Shown here: positions 23,081 through 35,408 of the stretch, one piece after another
Numbering within the stretch: position 1 is the stretch's first letter
How the letters are laid out: each line of letters starts with the position of its first letter
Origin: Platerodrilus igneus
Taxonomy: Eukaryota; Arthropoda; Insecta; Coleoptera; Lycidae
DNA length: 64,000 nt
Direction of reading: 5' to 3'
NCBI GenBank assembly: GCA_036346225.1
Contig: JARFIW010000139.1
Coordinates: forward strand, 3,658,001 to 3,722,000
Program-made: the position numbers and the translations under genes
The notes under the pieces: generated by a model
Seen by the model: only the letters and a program-made list of their open reading frames with translations
What the model was told of the DNA's origin: nothing
The model's database searches: none

Positions 23081-23770
23081 TTTTTCTATGTTTCATTTCG
23101 TTAATGGTCTACCAAATGTTTTTGTTCCCGCTCTGAATTTGTTAGCTTTATCTAATCGTTTCTTTTCTCATACAAGTTTACCTTCTACACTTTTGGCTTA
23201 TTTACCTCATTGTAGTTGTCTTATTGCTGGCTATTAATTCTTCCCTTAAATTTATTGTCAGCCGCATGTCTGTTGATTATCTAGGTTCCCCAATGTTACT
23301 CTTTTGCTTCATCTAATCAATCCTGGCATCTTTTCTGCATTATATTATTTTGTCTTTTAGCATTTATCGTACATTGTTTAATTTCGTGGTGATTGTTGTA
23401 ACTTTGGTTAGAGTAACTCATTGAATTGTTATGATTGGTTTTAGCTGATGTTGAGTGGATGCTTTTTTCTTTGGACTCACATAGGAGTCGCGGCCTATGC
23501 CTTTCTAAGAAATAGTTCATATTCGCAGTTGCAAAAAACTAGGAGTTTTTATTCCATGCGTTTTTCTTCTGAATTATTACAGTCACTCACTTTATTCTCT
23601 ATCATTACTTGTTTATTTTTCTTGTTTTAAGTCATCAGAACATTTAAACATTTTTTTTGTTTTTTATTTAACTTCGTGGTGAGGTGCTCTGATAGGTAAA
23701 GCGGCATTGTTACCATAATAACAGAAGTCAAAACTGGTATTACATAATTAACTGCAGACATTTTTTAATA
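23081..23770. other. Gypsy 3' non-coding tail, no gene
   Basis: T-rich plus-strand sequence following the pol stop. Short hydrophobic frames (for example FSMFHFVNGLPNVFVP from about 23,080) could be a decayed third ORF but lack env hallmarks. Two 'acttcgtggtga' motifs flank the region (23,381 and 23,670). Confidence 0.4.
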
Positions 23771-24790
23771 ATGCCACTGAGGTTAACCACACACGAGAAG
23801 ATTGAAATAGTATTGATAGTAAGAAACAATTATGGAACTTGTAGAGAAGTTGTAAGTATTTTTAATACAAGACATCATAACAAGTTCATTTACTTCACTA
23901 CTGTAACCAATGTAGTGAACAAAGTTAAATCTTGTGAAAGTGTACGAAAAAACTTTAAGTATCCTCATCAACCATGTGCCACCTCTAAAGGAAATCAAAT
24001 GCAAGTTATGAAGTGTATTGCAGAAAATCTCATGCATCTGTTCGAAAGATCCCTAATAAAATAGGTAAAATTACGGTAGGAAAATTTTAAAATCATTTAA
24101 ATTTTGTTCATTTAAACTTAGAGTGACTCTGACATTGAAGCCTGGAGATCCTGATCGATGTGTAGAGTTTTGTTTGTGGTTTCAAGGTGAACTGGAAGAT
24201 TTCCCACTAGTGATAAGACACATTTTGTTTACGAACCACTTTCACGTGAAATGAGGTAGTAAGTTCTCAAAATTGTCAGTGGTGGAATGATGTTAATCCA
24301 AATTTTTCAATACAAGCTCAGGAATAATATTCATTTAAAATTATGGTTCGATGTAGAATCTACAAAAAAGAATTTTTGGGCCTTTCTTTTTCAGAAAGTT
24401 TTGAAAAATGCACATTATTTGCAATTTTTAAATTATCGTCTGCCAATATTGTTATACGAGTAACCATTAAACGAGAGTGACAAGATATGGTTTGAACATG
24501 CCGGAACAACCTTCCACAGCATGAGGAAAGTTTGGAGGACCTCCAAGCAATTTTTAATGAAAAAATTATTGGCAGATTGCCACATTTCTGGACCACTTAC
24601 ATCACCAGATCTAATCTCACTTGATTTTTTTTTCAGGGGTTATGTAAAGAAAAGAGTATATTTGCTGAGGCCTTTCAGTGATATTGATCACTTAGAAAGA
24701 ATTAAAGCAAAAGTGATTGAGTGCATACCTGCAGCTTGAATAAGAAAAGTGTTGGAGAATTTGCAAAGAGAAGCGCAACATGCATGGTAA
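23771..24790 (+). pseudogene. DUF4817/DDE Tc1-mariner-type transposase remnant 2
   Basis: The N-terminal frame (23771-24064) reads LTTHEKIEIVLIVRNNYGT and FNTRHHNKF, the helix-turn-helix of the DUF4817 type. After an AT-rich gap, 24,140-24,230 reads GDPDRCVEFCLWFQGELEDF. Near 24,590-24,790 the C-terminal catalytic region remains: LTSPDLISLDFFFRGYVKK, in which SPDL carries the final acidic residue, then RVYLLRPFSDIDHLERIKAK. The central catalytic residues are gone. Same family as 13,936-14,446, but it covers different parts, so the two are independent remnants. Confidence 0.8.
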
Positions 24791-25011
24791 GGAAACGCGA
24801 ATCTATTAAGTGAGAGTTTAGAATTTGAATGTGTGAATATTAGATATTTAGATAGATAATTTTAACATGTGTTAAATTATACAATTTTTACAATCGTCAG
24901 AAGTGCCATTTATAGTCACATATAAATTATAAACTAACAGGCATATTACAGCTGTACAAGTGTTAAAGGATACAAAGAAAACATTGTATTGGCTAACTAT
25001 TAAGAATGATG

Positions 25012-25355
25012 TAAAAACATTAGATCATTATTTAACAGAGTCGGCTTGAAAAAATATCACTTTACTTTTCGTTTTCCAGTCACCGGAGGTAAAAATGTGG
25101 TCAAGATATTATCAAATAAGTTGTAGCAAAATTATTTTTATATGGATGGTGAACGTAAATGATTACACATTTCGAGCCCCAAGGCATTGGGTGTTAATAT
25201 AACAGTTTTAATATTTTAGAGAACGTGTTTTGTGGTCCTGCCCCTAGAGAGAAAATAGAACAACAATTCGGAATTTAAAAGAACTTATAATTTTCAAGCC
25301 TACCAGATGGAACTATAAAAACTTGCTGTGCAGACGGTTAGCGTGCCTATGGGAG
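25012..25355 (+). repeat. Direct repeat, right copy (about 340 bp)
   Basis: Partner of 20,322-20,635, with only scattered substitutions. It has 'aacagagtcggcttg' where the left copy has 'aacagtcggcttg', and it keeps about 30 bp missing on the left. The pair brackets the Gypsy pol and the DUF4817 remnant (spacing about 4.69 kb). Confidence 0.85.
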
Positions 25356-26152
25356 ATCATGAAAAGGGAGACAAGAAGGTAAAGGTGGGCGCCACTGTAT
25401 CCAACAAGTATAAAAAACTATGATTTTAGGGTTGATATAGAAACCAAATCGTAGGAGATAATTTTAAAAATTTTTAATTTACCCTATTTAGAAAATTTAA
25501 CATATTAAAATCAGAAAGTATCTATTATATAACAAACAATTTTTATCCAATCATGGTTTTAAATAAATTAAATAATTTCACATGTGTTAGTAATATCAAA
25601 ATTATTACTTAAACAAAATTTCATTTCGTAGGGTCTATATTAGCATAACATCTGAAAATCACGTACAAATTAATAATAACTGTAATTTAAATAATCTTAC
25701 AATTGTTATTCGCGAAAATTCTAACATACCAGATATTATTTTAAGCAAATATTATTCTAAGTAAAAAAAAATTAAATAATTAACCAAAAAAAGTTGTAAT
25801 TTCTACCCAGTTGGGTACCGGGTCTTAAAGACTGAAACAATGGAAGTTTTCGCGGCTCGAAATTCATCCGTTGTGGAAAAGGAGGTTGCAAAAATAATAA
25901 TCAAATCCTTTTGGGATCATAAAAACTCACTTATTCTTAACCACTGGCCGCTGGCTGCTTACAGTGACCAAGGCGATGACCCCAGACCTATGCCTGACGT
26001 GATAGACGAACTCAAGGATGTTTAGCGATGTTGTTTGGCTAGGAGGTACATGTGACCTAGCAGATTGTCTTGGAATCACTGCATTTTCTCTACTTCTTGT
26101 ATTTTTATTGGCTCTACAGGGTTTTTGTTGTTAGCCCTACTGGGTGTTGGCG
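25356..26152 (+). other. No recognised gene; one 61-codon frame at 25840-26025
   Basis: AT-rich to about 25,800. A 61-codon frame then has balanced composition (begins MEVFAARNSSVVEKEVAK, ends in acidic DVIDELKDV), unlike the surrounding sequence. I do not recognise it. It may be a fragment of a transposable-element or host exon. Confidence 0.3.
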
Positions 26153-26279
26153 AGTTACGTTTCGGGCCTTGGGAGCGGTCTTTTTAAAAACTTGTTCCAA
26201 AACTTGTAACAAATTTTGTTAGTAATTTAAGTTCTGTGTGGGATATTTCTATGTGTGGTAATACTAGGTGATTAATATT

Positions 26280-27469
26280 ATTTAAATTTATTAAAATTGG
26301 TCGTTTATAAATCGGTCTATCTGAAAATTTGAGCACGCGTTTTCCTCGTCGTTTTCCTCGTAATTTTCGCATGATTCGTCGCATTCGTAATTTTCTAAAT
26401 GGTTTGATTCATTGTTTGTACTGGAGTGAATGTAATTATTCTGGTTATTGTCAAATTCTTCTACTTCTTGGTGAAATAGTTCCTCCGATGTAAAGTTTCG
26501 TTTTTGGTTATGCGGGGTCGGATTTGCGATATTTTTGTGTTTTGTCTGGTGTTACCAGATGAGGTATCCATAGGTGTTGGTTTATACTAACTGTTAGGGT
26601 TGTTATTGTTATTTGTCATTGGTGTATTTCTAATAGGGTTCGCGCTGAATGCTGTTCTTGGTTGATTCATATTTTGATTGAATCTTGGTGGAAATGCGGG
26701 TTTTGTAAAATTTGAGTTGAATGGTCTTGGAAATTGTTTGAATTGATTATTAAAATTCGTGTTATTAAAGTTTGAGTTATTACTTCGTGGTTGGCTCATT
26801 TGTGCATTGAATGGCTTGTACTTTGTTTGAGTAGTTGTTTGTCTTGCGGTTTGTATGGTTTTTATTGGTGAATAACTTTTATTCGCGTTGGGGTTATATA
26901 GTCTATTTCGGTAGTACATTACATTATTTTCTTCTATGATCATGTTCATTGCTTCTTCTAGATTTTTGGGATGTTGAAATCTTATTTTATCTGATAGTCG
27001 TTTTGGTAGTGCATTTATGTAGGTGGCCAGTGCCATTTCTTCATACAATTTTGTCTTTAAAAGGCGGATATTTTGGTCGGGTTCTTCGATTTTTATTTTG
27101 TTAAGATTAGACTTCTTACGGCTTGGCATTTTATTCCGAATTGGTACGGGGATTGGCTATTTTCCATTCTTAGGTTTATTAGATCGCGGAAAAACATTTT
27201 ATGTTGCGTTGATCGCCAAAATATGCAATTAATATGCGTTTAAAGTCCTCCCACTGTTCTAAGTCATCTCGGCTGGCTATTAGTGTTAGTGCCCGTCAGG
27301 TCAGTATACTTAATATCAAGCGTAAAAGTAATACATTTTTTTCGTTATCTCCTGGTTTGTAAAAGGCTTTCAAAAATATTTTACACGCTGTAATAAAATT
27401 ACCTAATAAAGCTTGCTCTCCGTTGAATTGGGATATACTTTCGAGATTAATTTTCATATTTGAACTCAT
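26280..27469 (-). pseudogene. Gypsy gag, copy 1
   Basis: Starts MSSNMKINLESISQFNG at 27,469. The N-terminal third parallels the gag of copy 2 (44,703-45,059), including ASRDDLEQWEDFKRILIA. Frames then break near 27,300 and 27,140. The frame 26587-27129 covers the capsid C-terminal part (ALATYINALPKRLSDKIRF, NLEEAMNMIIEEN), then an Asn/Phe/Pro-rich low-complexity tail. A shift near 26,490 reveals the end (FTSEELFHQEVEEFDNNQN). No CCHC knuckle is visible, which is common in this gag group. Confidence 0.7.
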
Positions 27470-28804
27470 GATTATTAAGAGTGGTTCTAATAATTAATAG
27501 TTAGTTTTGGTTTTAATTAATTTTAAATTTTTGTAAAATTGATATTTATTTCGCGGTTTGTACTGTTACTTTTTAGTTTGGTGTGTTAATTTTCAGTTTG
27601 GATTACGTCGGGTTATTTAAAGAATCGAGTTACTTGTATTTTATACGTAGTTATACGGTGCTATCATTTGAATCCAGGGGTTTATGCTTGGTAATGTGTG
27701 GTTAGTTGCTGTAGCCTTGTATTTGTATTATTATACTTCGCGGATGTGATCATCGTCGTGGGTTTTAATTTTCTGAAAGGTTTCTATGTGTATTAACATT
27801 CTTGCGTTATACTTTGTATGTTTCTGCGTCAGTTATATCTTATTTTATTTCTGCTGATTAATTAGCGTCTGTAATGGTCAGTTGCTATTTCCGTCTCCGT
27901 AGGTGTTAATTGAAGTGTATAAAATGTTTCTCTGTAACTGTATTGTCTCGTCACCGTGAGTGTCTAAATATAGAGTTTGTAAGTTTTCAGTCTACCGTTT
28001 CGTTACAGTAGTTGCATCAAAGTCTCTTATATAACTATACAAGAAGTTTGTTTAATTACAAAGTGTTAGTCTACTGAAAGATTTTGGTTTCAGTCTCGTG
28101 ATAATTAATTGCGTAAACGCTTTTGTTATAATTAGATATCTTCGTACTGAAAATATGCAATTATACTCTATGAATTTGCAATGAGCGTTTTTGGATGAAT
28201 TTTATTCAGTAATTGTTTCACTGTAATTAGATATATTCGTACTGAAATAACTTTTTATAAAGTTGCGATGAGCGAATGATTTTTATTCAATGATGAGGGT
28301 TTCAGTAACAGTCTGTATAAGAATTGCGCTATAAATTTGCACGTTTTGTTTCAATTGTAATGGGTTCATTTACTAATAATAATTACAAAGTGCGTCTATA
28401 ATTTATACACTCGGTGTGTTTAATTTATAGAAATGCGATGAAGGTTACGTTTGAATAAATCGTTTCTGTAATTAATCGTTATTGCGTTTTGTACATTAAG
28501 CTTTCGTTGATAAATTGGTTAAATCGTTTTGGTTTATTAATAATTCGTAATAATTGTACTAAGAATTGCGTAAAAATTTTCTTGCTGTAAAAATAATTCT
28601 CTTAAAATAGTTCTCGTTTGAATGTAATTTCTCTGAGTAAATTATTTTCATAAAATGGCATAAATTGCAATAATTAAAAAAAGTTAAAAAAATTCTGTAC
28701 ATACATAAAATAATAAAAATTTTCTATTACTAGATACTATAAAATAATTTGTCAAAAATCAGTTGGTTTTAAGGGAAATGAACTCACATTAGTTTCGTCG
28801 TCGC
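27470..28804 (-). other. Gypsy copy 1 untranslated leader
   Basis: About 1.3 kb of AT-rich non-coding DNA between the tandem repeats and gag. It contains diverged internal duplications ('ataattagatat(c/a)ttcgtactga' near 28,130 and 28,220) and matches the leader of copy 2 (45,060-46,300). Confidence 0.65.
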
Positions 28805-28940
28805 TTTCATGGACTCTATCGATTTTTGTACTTCGTCCACGTTGGTTTGGTTTGGATTTGATCGATATCTGTATCTTGTCCAAGGTTTGTTTGGTTGGAT
28901 TCGGTCGATGCTTGTACCTGGTCCAAATTTGTTTGGGTTC
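28805..28940 (-). repeat. 42-bp tandem repeats next to the Gypsy PBS
   Basis: About three units of 42 bp built on 'gg(a/t)tc(g)gtcgat...cttgtac' and '...tttgtttggtt'. On the minus strand they would encode a repeated 14-residue motif. The same array exists in copy 2 at 46,305-46,435. Confidence 0.8.
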
Positions 28941-29026
28941 TTTCAGATTTGTGAATTGAAATTCTTGGTCACCAGTCTTCCGATGTTTGGATTCGTAGTG
29001 TCTTTCTGGGTCCGTACGGCTGCGCC

Positions 29027-29593
29027 AGTTACGTCTCGGGTCTTGGGAGCGGTCTTTTTAAAAACTTCTTCCAAAACTTGTAACAAATTTTATTAGTTTA
29101 AACAGACATTAATTATGGAATTTTGACAAACTGTTGTAAATATTCTAAGTCGAGAAGTAAAATAATAATTGAATTTAAATTAGGGCGAGTAGCCTAGGTA
29201 AACAACAATGTTAAAGCTGAAATACTTAGATTCACTGATGGTCTTGGGGCTCCCGAAGTATTTATGTTGTCCCTGCCCCTCACATGTCTGTGGGAACTTG
29301 CAGAGCTCATGTCTGCTTATTTCTTAATTCTATTCATTATACAATGTAACAATCTTAATTTCTAAGTAATTGCGGTTTCTTAACCGTCTTTGATCTGCTA
29401 CCTGCCGTATCACTATCGTCTATATTATAATGTATTGCATTCGTTCTCACAACTTGCTTGTGAACTTTCTTTAATTTTTATTTAATTATCCTTGAGATAC
29501 AATGTTGCATCTAACTTTGTAATTCTTTATAATTCTTAATAATTTCTAATAATTTCTATTAATGGTACATATATATTGGGGGGATACATAACT
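29027..29593 (-). repeat. Gypsy copy 1 5' LTR
   Basis: Matches the two halves of the copy 2 LTR (46,517-46,904 plus 48,876-49,053; 566 bp combined). It keeps the uninterrupted 'gtatcactatcgtct' site into which a solo LTR has inserted in copy 2. Confidence 0.85.
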
Positions 29594-30379
29594 TGCACTG
29601 TAATAAAAATAGATTAAAGCACTTAAATTTTTGACCGTAATATTTCACCATCAACGACTTCCCAACTTGCTCGGCTCGAAAATGATGTGGAATTGATCGG
29701 ATTCAGAAAATTACTTGCAAAGACAGTTAAACCGGGGAAATATTATCAGAACAAATGTTTAATGCCCACGTGCCTTGTGTATGAAACAAGTTGAAAGCCT
29801 TGAGGTATTTCATGGAGAATCAGGTGTTTACACGGACTTTTAAAGGATTAAATTGCTATTTATGATTTTACAAACCAGGTTTCCCAACAGCTGAATGGTT
29901 TTTAACATGATTGTGGGTACAAAACGTTGAACTTAGCCTTGGAATTGAACCAAACTAGAAAATAAAAAATTGGATGTTGGTTTTTATATGGGACTAAGGA
30001 CGTTTTAAAAATTCGAGAATCTACCTAAATTTGCAAATAAATATTTTTAGCGATTTTTTTTTGTTTTTTTTGCCTTAATTTTTTGAAGAGAAATTTTTTA
30101 CATAGCTAAAAACATTTGATACAAAGCGAAACAAAACAACAATAATAATAACGATAATTAACAGATAACTTCATTTTTATTTTGCAATGTAATATTAAAT
30201 GTGCAATTTTTAAGGGTAGCATTTTGAAAATTGAAGCCGTACAATATCAAACTAGTCTCTAGATGTACATTGGTAATGGTAGACTGCGATACCGTGGGTT
30301 CTTCTGAAATATTATCTTTGCTCGTTCTATGTACAACTAGTGATTCATTTTTTGGGCATTATCATTTTTGTTTTCTAAT
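29594..30379. other. No gene seen
   Basis: AT-rich sequence with homopolymer runs (T-rich near 30,050) and no supported feature. Confidence 0.45.
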
Positions 30380-30935
30380 AGATTCTCCTATGAACACTTC
30401 TGCAAGACTGCTCGAGTTCCTCCTCTGTGCCACTTAAGAAATTCTAAATTAGCTCCACCATCAATTAACAAAATAGCCAAGGTGCGTGTTAACGAATTCC
30501 TTCGAATTATTTAATTCCAAAAAATCTCCCACTTTTCCAGGTACAGAACTCATGCTGTGCAACACCATTGCACTTCTGCAACATTTTCCATTTTGATATT
30601 TTAGAAAAAATAAAAATTTTTCGCCATATTTACTCAGTGACGCATAATTTCGATAAATTTTAATAAAGTTTTCATTGATGATTTCAAACGATTGAACGTT
30701 CCTCGTACTGTTAGCGGAAATTTTGATAAGAATTACATTTTCTATGCCTTGAACTTGAATGTCTTCAGTATTCATTTTCACCATTTCATCATATCTGCAG
30801 GCCCCGATTACTCCAATCAGCAAAATACCTTATTAAAATGTACGAAATTAAAGACAACTATAGTTTATTTTTATCCCAAAATGCTTATCATCTGGTGCAT
30901 CGATTAGAAATGTTTTAAACTGTTCTTTAGTAAAT
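30380..30935 (-). pseudogene. Crypton/KIAA1958-like tyrosine recombinase remnant
   Basis: The minus strand reads TKEQFKTFLIDAPDDKHFG near 30,930. The frame 30461-30823 follows with LIGVIGACRYDEMVKMNTED, which contains the first catalytic arginine region, and SANSTRNVQSFEI. After a shift, LIDGGANLEFLKWHRGG retains the late box with a histidine. The H-x-x-R box expected between NSKEFVNTH and the late box has been deleted, and no catalytic tyrosine can be identified (KCS then a stop at the expected place). Dead. Family assignment rests on the CR-x-DE and W-x-x-G-type patterns of Crypton-derived recombinases. Confidence 0.65.
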
Positions 30936-30939
30936 TGGT

Positions 30940-31150
30940 TTTGTAATTGACGTGTGTAGTCCGCCAGTCAACATCTAGTCGTCTTTGACATAACAAATGT
31001 TACCAATATTGGTAACTAAATTATTATTGCACAATTTTCTACCAGCAACCACAATCCATAAAGCTCGTTTGTTCGTTTCACTTTATTTCCAAGAAGTTGA
31101 GACACGTTAATCACTTTGGAGGAGCTCATGTTTACCGTTCTAGCTACTCT
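30940..31150 (-). pseudogene. Fragment of the replication-like gene, N-terminus
   Basis: Aligns by eye with 6,425-6,650, including 'gtgtgtagtcc(g/a)ccagtca', 'ttccaagaagttgaga', 'acgttaatcac' and the non-coding 'tgtttaccgttctagctact' upstream of the start. Diverged, with indels. It lies just upstream of the tyrosine recombinase on the same strand. Confidence 0.75.
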
Positions 31151-34100
31151 TAAATACTAAATTACTTACAAAAGATGCCCCCCCAATACATGTACTATAG
31201 AACGAGAGCCCGAACGAATTGGGGAGTAGGAGGGGAAACTGAAGTGAGAGATAAATCCGAAAGAGTGTAAGCGCATTTGGAAAAGCTACGGACGCATACT
31301 TTTTAGAATCAACCAAAAGTGGTCGTTGTCATCCCAAACAAAGTCCATGACCACCAGGAGTGCACCACACCACAGCCTGTGGGTCACATACCAACACATT
31401 TCGGGAGTATAATTTTCTATCCTCCAACAGAAGTTATTTTAATATGCAAGGAACGCAAGCTCACATGATTACTTTAAACTGTATGATTTGTTAATATTAA
31501 CTTAACTATGAAAATGATATTCACTATATTGTTTTGGCATTTATGCGCTTGGTAGCTTATTGTGCGTCTCTAACGAATGCTGGGTTCATGGCGGTCGCGG
31601 CATAGTTCCATTTCGACATCTGCACCCTACCCTTTTTCAGGCGTTATTAAAGGATAGGTGCACGACAGAGCATAAAAAATTATGCTCTGGCACAGCTAGC
31701 ATCGACCGTCGTGGTTGCGTAGGCTGCATGAAACTTAAAATCTCGAGGGGAAGAGAATTGGTGAACTAATAACTGTAACATCAATAACTGAGAGAAAACT
31801 ATAGACAAATTAATTATCGTATTTATTAAATTTTGTTAGATATTTAATTTTGAACAAAAATATCATAAAAGTTCTATGAAGTCATTTGAAATAGAATAGA
31901 TCAGTAAAAAAATAATGAAACTTGTTTTTATGTAACTAAAAAATGTAACTGTGCTTTTAAAAGCGTTAATAAGTTAATGAATGAACTTGACTACCATAAG
32001 TTTCATGAAACATGTGGCTTACATATGGACAGTATGCGTCCAGTACGACTATGTATAATTAGGAATTAAATATTGCAAATAGTAGATAAATTGTCTGTAA
32101 TATTAGTACGTTTTACAAATGAAAAATGAAAAGAAAATTTAATATTTGTAGAAATCAGTTCACTTTAATTTTGCGTGGATAAATATTACTTTAGTTTGTC
32201 GTACCTGACACGTGCATTGTAAAACATGTGTTGTTACCGTAAAATTCCTTGAACTGACCATCTGTGGAAATCCCAATTAAAGGTGTATAAACTGTAGGAG
32301 TCCCAGGTAGCATCGACGGCAAATGATGAGGTAGAATTTTGTGTGTAACTTCATAGATCCATTATTTTAAGAGAAATATTTAACCAAACTAAAATTTGCA
32401 TGTTGAGGTAATGTAAATCAAAAATACAACGGCATTGTCATCTCCTCTAAAAAACGACAGCAAAGCAATTTGCATCATAGCGGAACTTAAATATAGGTAT
32501 GAAGACATGAGGGTAGAGAACGACCCTGAAATATAACACGTGCATTAATTAAACACGCTATAACAAATGTAAAGGAATTTAAAATGTATCTATTTAATTC
32601 TTACCATCGGAAAAGTAATCCGGTGGGATTTGTAGTTTATTGAGGTAAGGAAAACGCTAAGCTAGACATTTGTTTCGACCTCATGGTCAATTTTTGTCAC
32701 CTTGAATTTAAGACGACCTGTTGTGCACAGAACCCAGACAAGAAAATAAAAACTTTTGCCAGTACGCTTTGACATGCAAACATCAGTCTTAATTATCAGA
32801 GAGGGGAATTTGAAGTTATAAGGAAAGGAAAGACCACAGAATTCTTTAGCAAAGTTAAACTATGAAAATAAATATCAAGAACACTGGATTATAGGCAACT
32901 TAACTGACAGGTATAAATATTGGAAACAAACACGGTACTTTACGAAATACTCATACCTTCCTATGTTCTGTGATTATAACTTATCTATTAGAAGTAAAGT
33001 GTAAATTAGGGTTCGATGGACTTTTCTAGGTAAAATGTGAGGTTTAAAGAGAGAAATAACTGAAGCTGTAACGTGGCATTTACCATAGGTAAAATGACAT
33101 GTTACACATCTAAAGCCCAACAAGTAGGCTATGAGGTAAACGTTAACGCACTGTACTACCTTGTACTCAATACCATACCAATAATTTTTATTTTTAAAGT
33201 TTATAGAGATTGATAAATAAACACAATGTTTTTATATCCTCATTTTACCCTACCAGGTGGAAGGTCTGTTACAATGATTATGCACGTGTGTTAAGCAGTC
33301 TTTATGACTGTGGCACTCGGTCCATAATGGCATTCGATGCCAAAATGTTTCCTTGGAAATCTATCAACACTGGGATTTAATACCGATCGTCGTTAAATCC
33401 GTCTACCTTGGGCATACGAATTGTATCTTTGACTTCCAGGAGGTTTTAGTAGCTATAAATTACTCGACGGTTGACCTTCGTATCTTACCATTATTAATAT
33501 ACAGCGGTAAGAGTCTAAACTTTGTAGGGTTGGAATTTATTTACGCGTATAAAGAAAACATTGTCTGTTTGTCAATAGGTGACGATTAGTCAATCTATAA
33601 CACTATCTTGCATCCAAATAACATACTAATAATATGTAAACAGAACATGACGTTTAAAAATTCCTATTGATAATATTTTTAGTCTAAACCAATTATTCTA
33701 TATTGATTGCTAATAGTCGGAAATAGCTCCTATTACTTGTATCTCTAATTACCGCGCCCACTCCATCACTTAGTTGCGCGTCAGGGCACATCCGAGACGC
33801 CTGGTCACATGTAGGGCACATCGGAGCACAAGCGGAGCTTCTCATATACACCACCATATACCATGCCCAACTCCACACACAACCCTACACACCCCCACCT
33901 TCAGTTTTACACACCAGCTGAACCACCACTTCCATCTACACACACACCTTACCTTCACCTCCTGCTTTTTGCAGAAAATTCCAGTTTACGTTTATTAATT
34001 GAGTAATATATATGTATAGGTCACGCGGGGTGAATGACCTTATCTGTATTTAACAACAATGGTCTTTTTGGTCCTTAGAATTTCTCATGGTAAATCCCAT

Positions 34101-35408
34101 AAGAAAACGGATTTTATGCGCTCGCACGAAGGTCAGAGTAAGGGTATTCAATGCACATATCAACACCCATATTCGGAGCTCACAGTTGACTTCTAATATG
34201 AAAGCGTATATAAGTATAAAAGTGAAAGTGAAAGTAGTGAATTCGTTTTGGTGATATCACGCTGTCCTGGTACGAATACCCTTAAAGCGTACAAAAATAG
34301 CCAGAATACACCTTAGATTTTCCAATAAGAGAATACATGCAAAAATTCCAGTTTTGCGCCAGAACAAAGGTAGCTTTTCTACTAAATTAATTTAGGAAAA
34401 AGTTGATACATTGTCTATCACATAAGCAAATCACTGATTCTAATTACTAACACCCTGTAATTAACTTAAACCATTGCTGCACGTTTTTTGAATTAAGGTT
34501 TTCCCACTGCGCCCTCCTTTAACTAAAAATCTGACTAATCATGAATGGGAAATAAAAATTAATAAAATTCGTGTACCTGCATTATTGAACATATTCGTTT
34601 ATTTATTTGGTATTTATATCATTAACTTTAAATCGTGAAACCAATTGCTGAAGAACATCGGGAAAATATCTGATACTAAGGAAGTAGAAGCAGAATAGGA
34701 TAACTTTAAATCCAGCTGAGATATGGTATGACAAATTTCCCTATTTCGAAGAAGTTTTGCTGAATTATGGCACTGAACATGGGTATTGACAGCCAAAACC
34801 TGGGAAATAGGAAAGCATTTAACTAGAGGTCTATTCCTAGCGGAGGCGATGATCTGGGTCGTGACGTATAACTAACAAAAGAAGCACAAATGAAATAGTG
34901 CGCCACTACGTTACTGAGGAAAAGAAACTACTTCAAGGGAAAACTTAAAAGTCCCAAGAAATGTAACCCAAAAATATGGTTGATAAACAACCCGTACGTC
35001 AGTACCAAACTAATGATGTTCTCGTAAGAAAGACTTGATTAATAAATAAATAAGGAACACCATTTGTATCCCAAACTAGAATATTTATATTCATAATAAA
35101 AAAACACTACGCTCTCTTTATTTATTTGCATAACCTGCTTTTTTTGTATGGGTCTGGATTTCTAGTTTTGTAAACTATCTAGAAGCACAAATAATTTGAT
35201 CTCAATTCTTAGTAACTTTTCTACCGGTTCAAAAATATTGAAAAGAATTCTAACCAGTGAAATTGTTCCTTTACTAATTTGCATCCTTCCAAAATCAATA
35301 CCAAGTAAATAAACAAAAATAATAGACAAATGAATTTTTATTTACTTAGTTTCTTTTTCGTTTATTCAAACGTATTTACATAAGCGGGGAAAATTTTCAG
35401 ACATAACA
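31151..35408. other. Long stretch without recognised genes
   Basis: Mostly AT-rich. Short frames such as 31560-31769 and 33353-33589 have no motif I recognise. A C-rich segment at 33,840-33,960 ('cacccccacc', 'cacacaccttacc') is low complexity. A small 'gaaagt' array lies near 34,222. Nothing else supported. Confidence 0.45.

Larger units (their letters stand above)
26153..29593 (-). mobile_element. Gypsy element copy 1 (minus strand), pol deleted
   Basis: On the minus strand: a 567-bp 5' LTR at 29,027-29,593 (begins AGTTATGTATCCCC, ends CGTAACT), a PBS starting TGGCGCAGCC just inside, 42-bp tandem repeats, a long AT-rich leader, gag at about 27,469-26,280, and then a 3' LTR remnant of about 80 bp at 26,153-26,232. 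LTR termini AGTTA/TAACT and a TGGCGCAG PBS fit the 17.6/297-like Gypsy group (tRNA-Ser type, from family knowledge). Protease, RT and integrase are absent. The flanks do not match (ggcg versus tgca), so the left edge may be a deletion breakpoint. Confidence 0.75.

Noticed and set aside
20322..25355. Interpretation of the direct repeats as the LTRs of the enclosed Gypsy
   Set aside because: No TG/CA or AGT-type termini, PBS, polypurine tract or TSD could be identified, and coding begins immediately after the left repeat, so I only list them as repeats.
31560..31769. 69-codon frame with four cysteines
   Set aside because: No recognisable domain, no neighbouring exon or conserved copy; indistinguishable from chance.
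34614..34796. 60-codon minus-strand frame
   Set aside because: No motif or repeat support.
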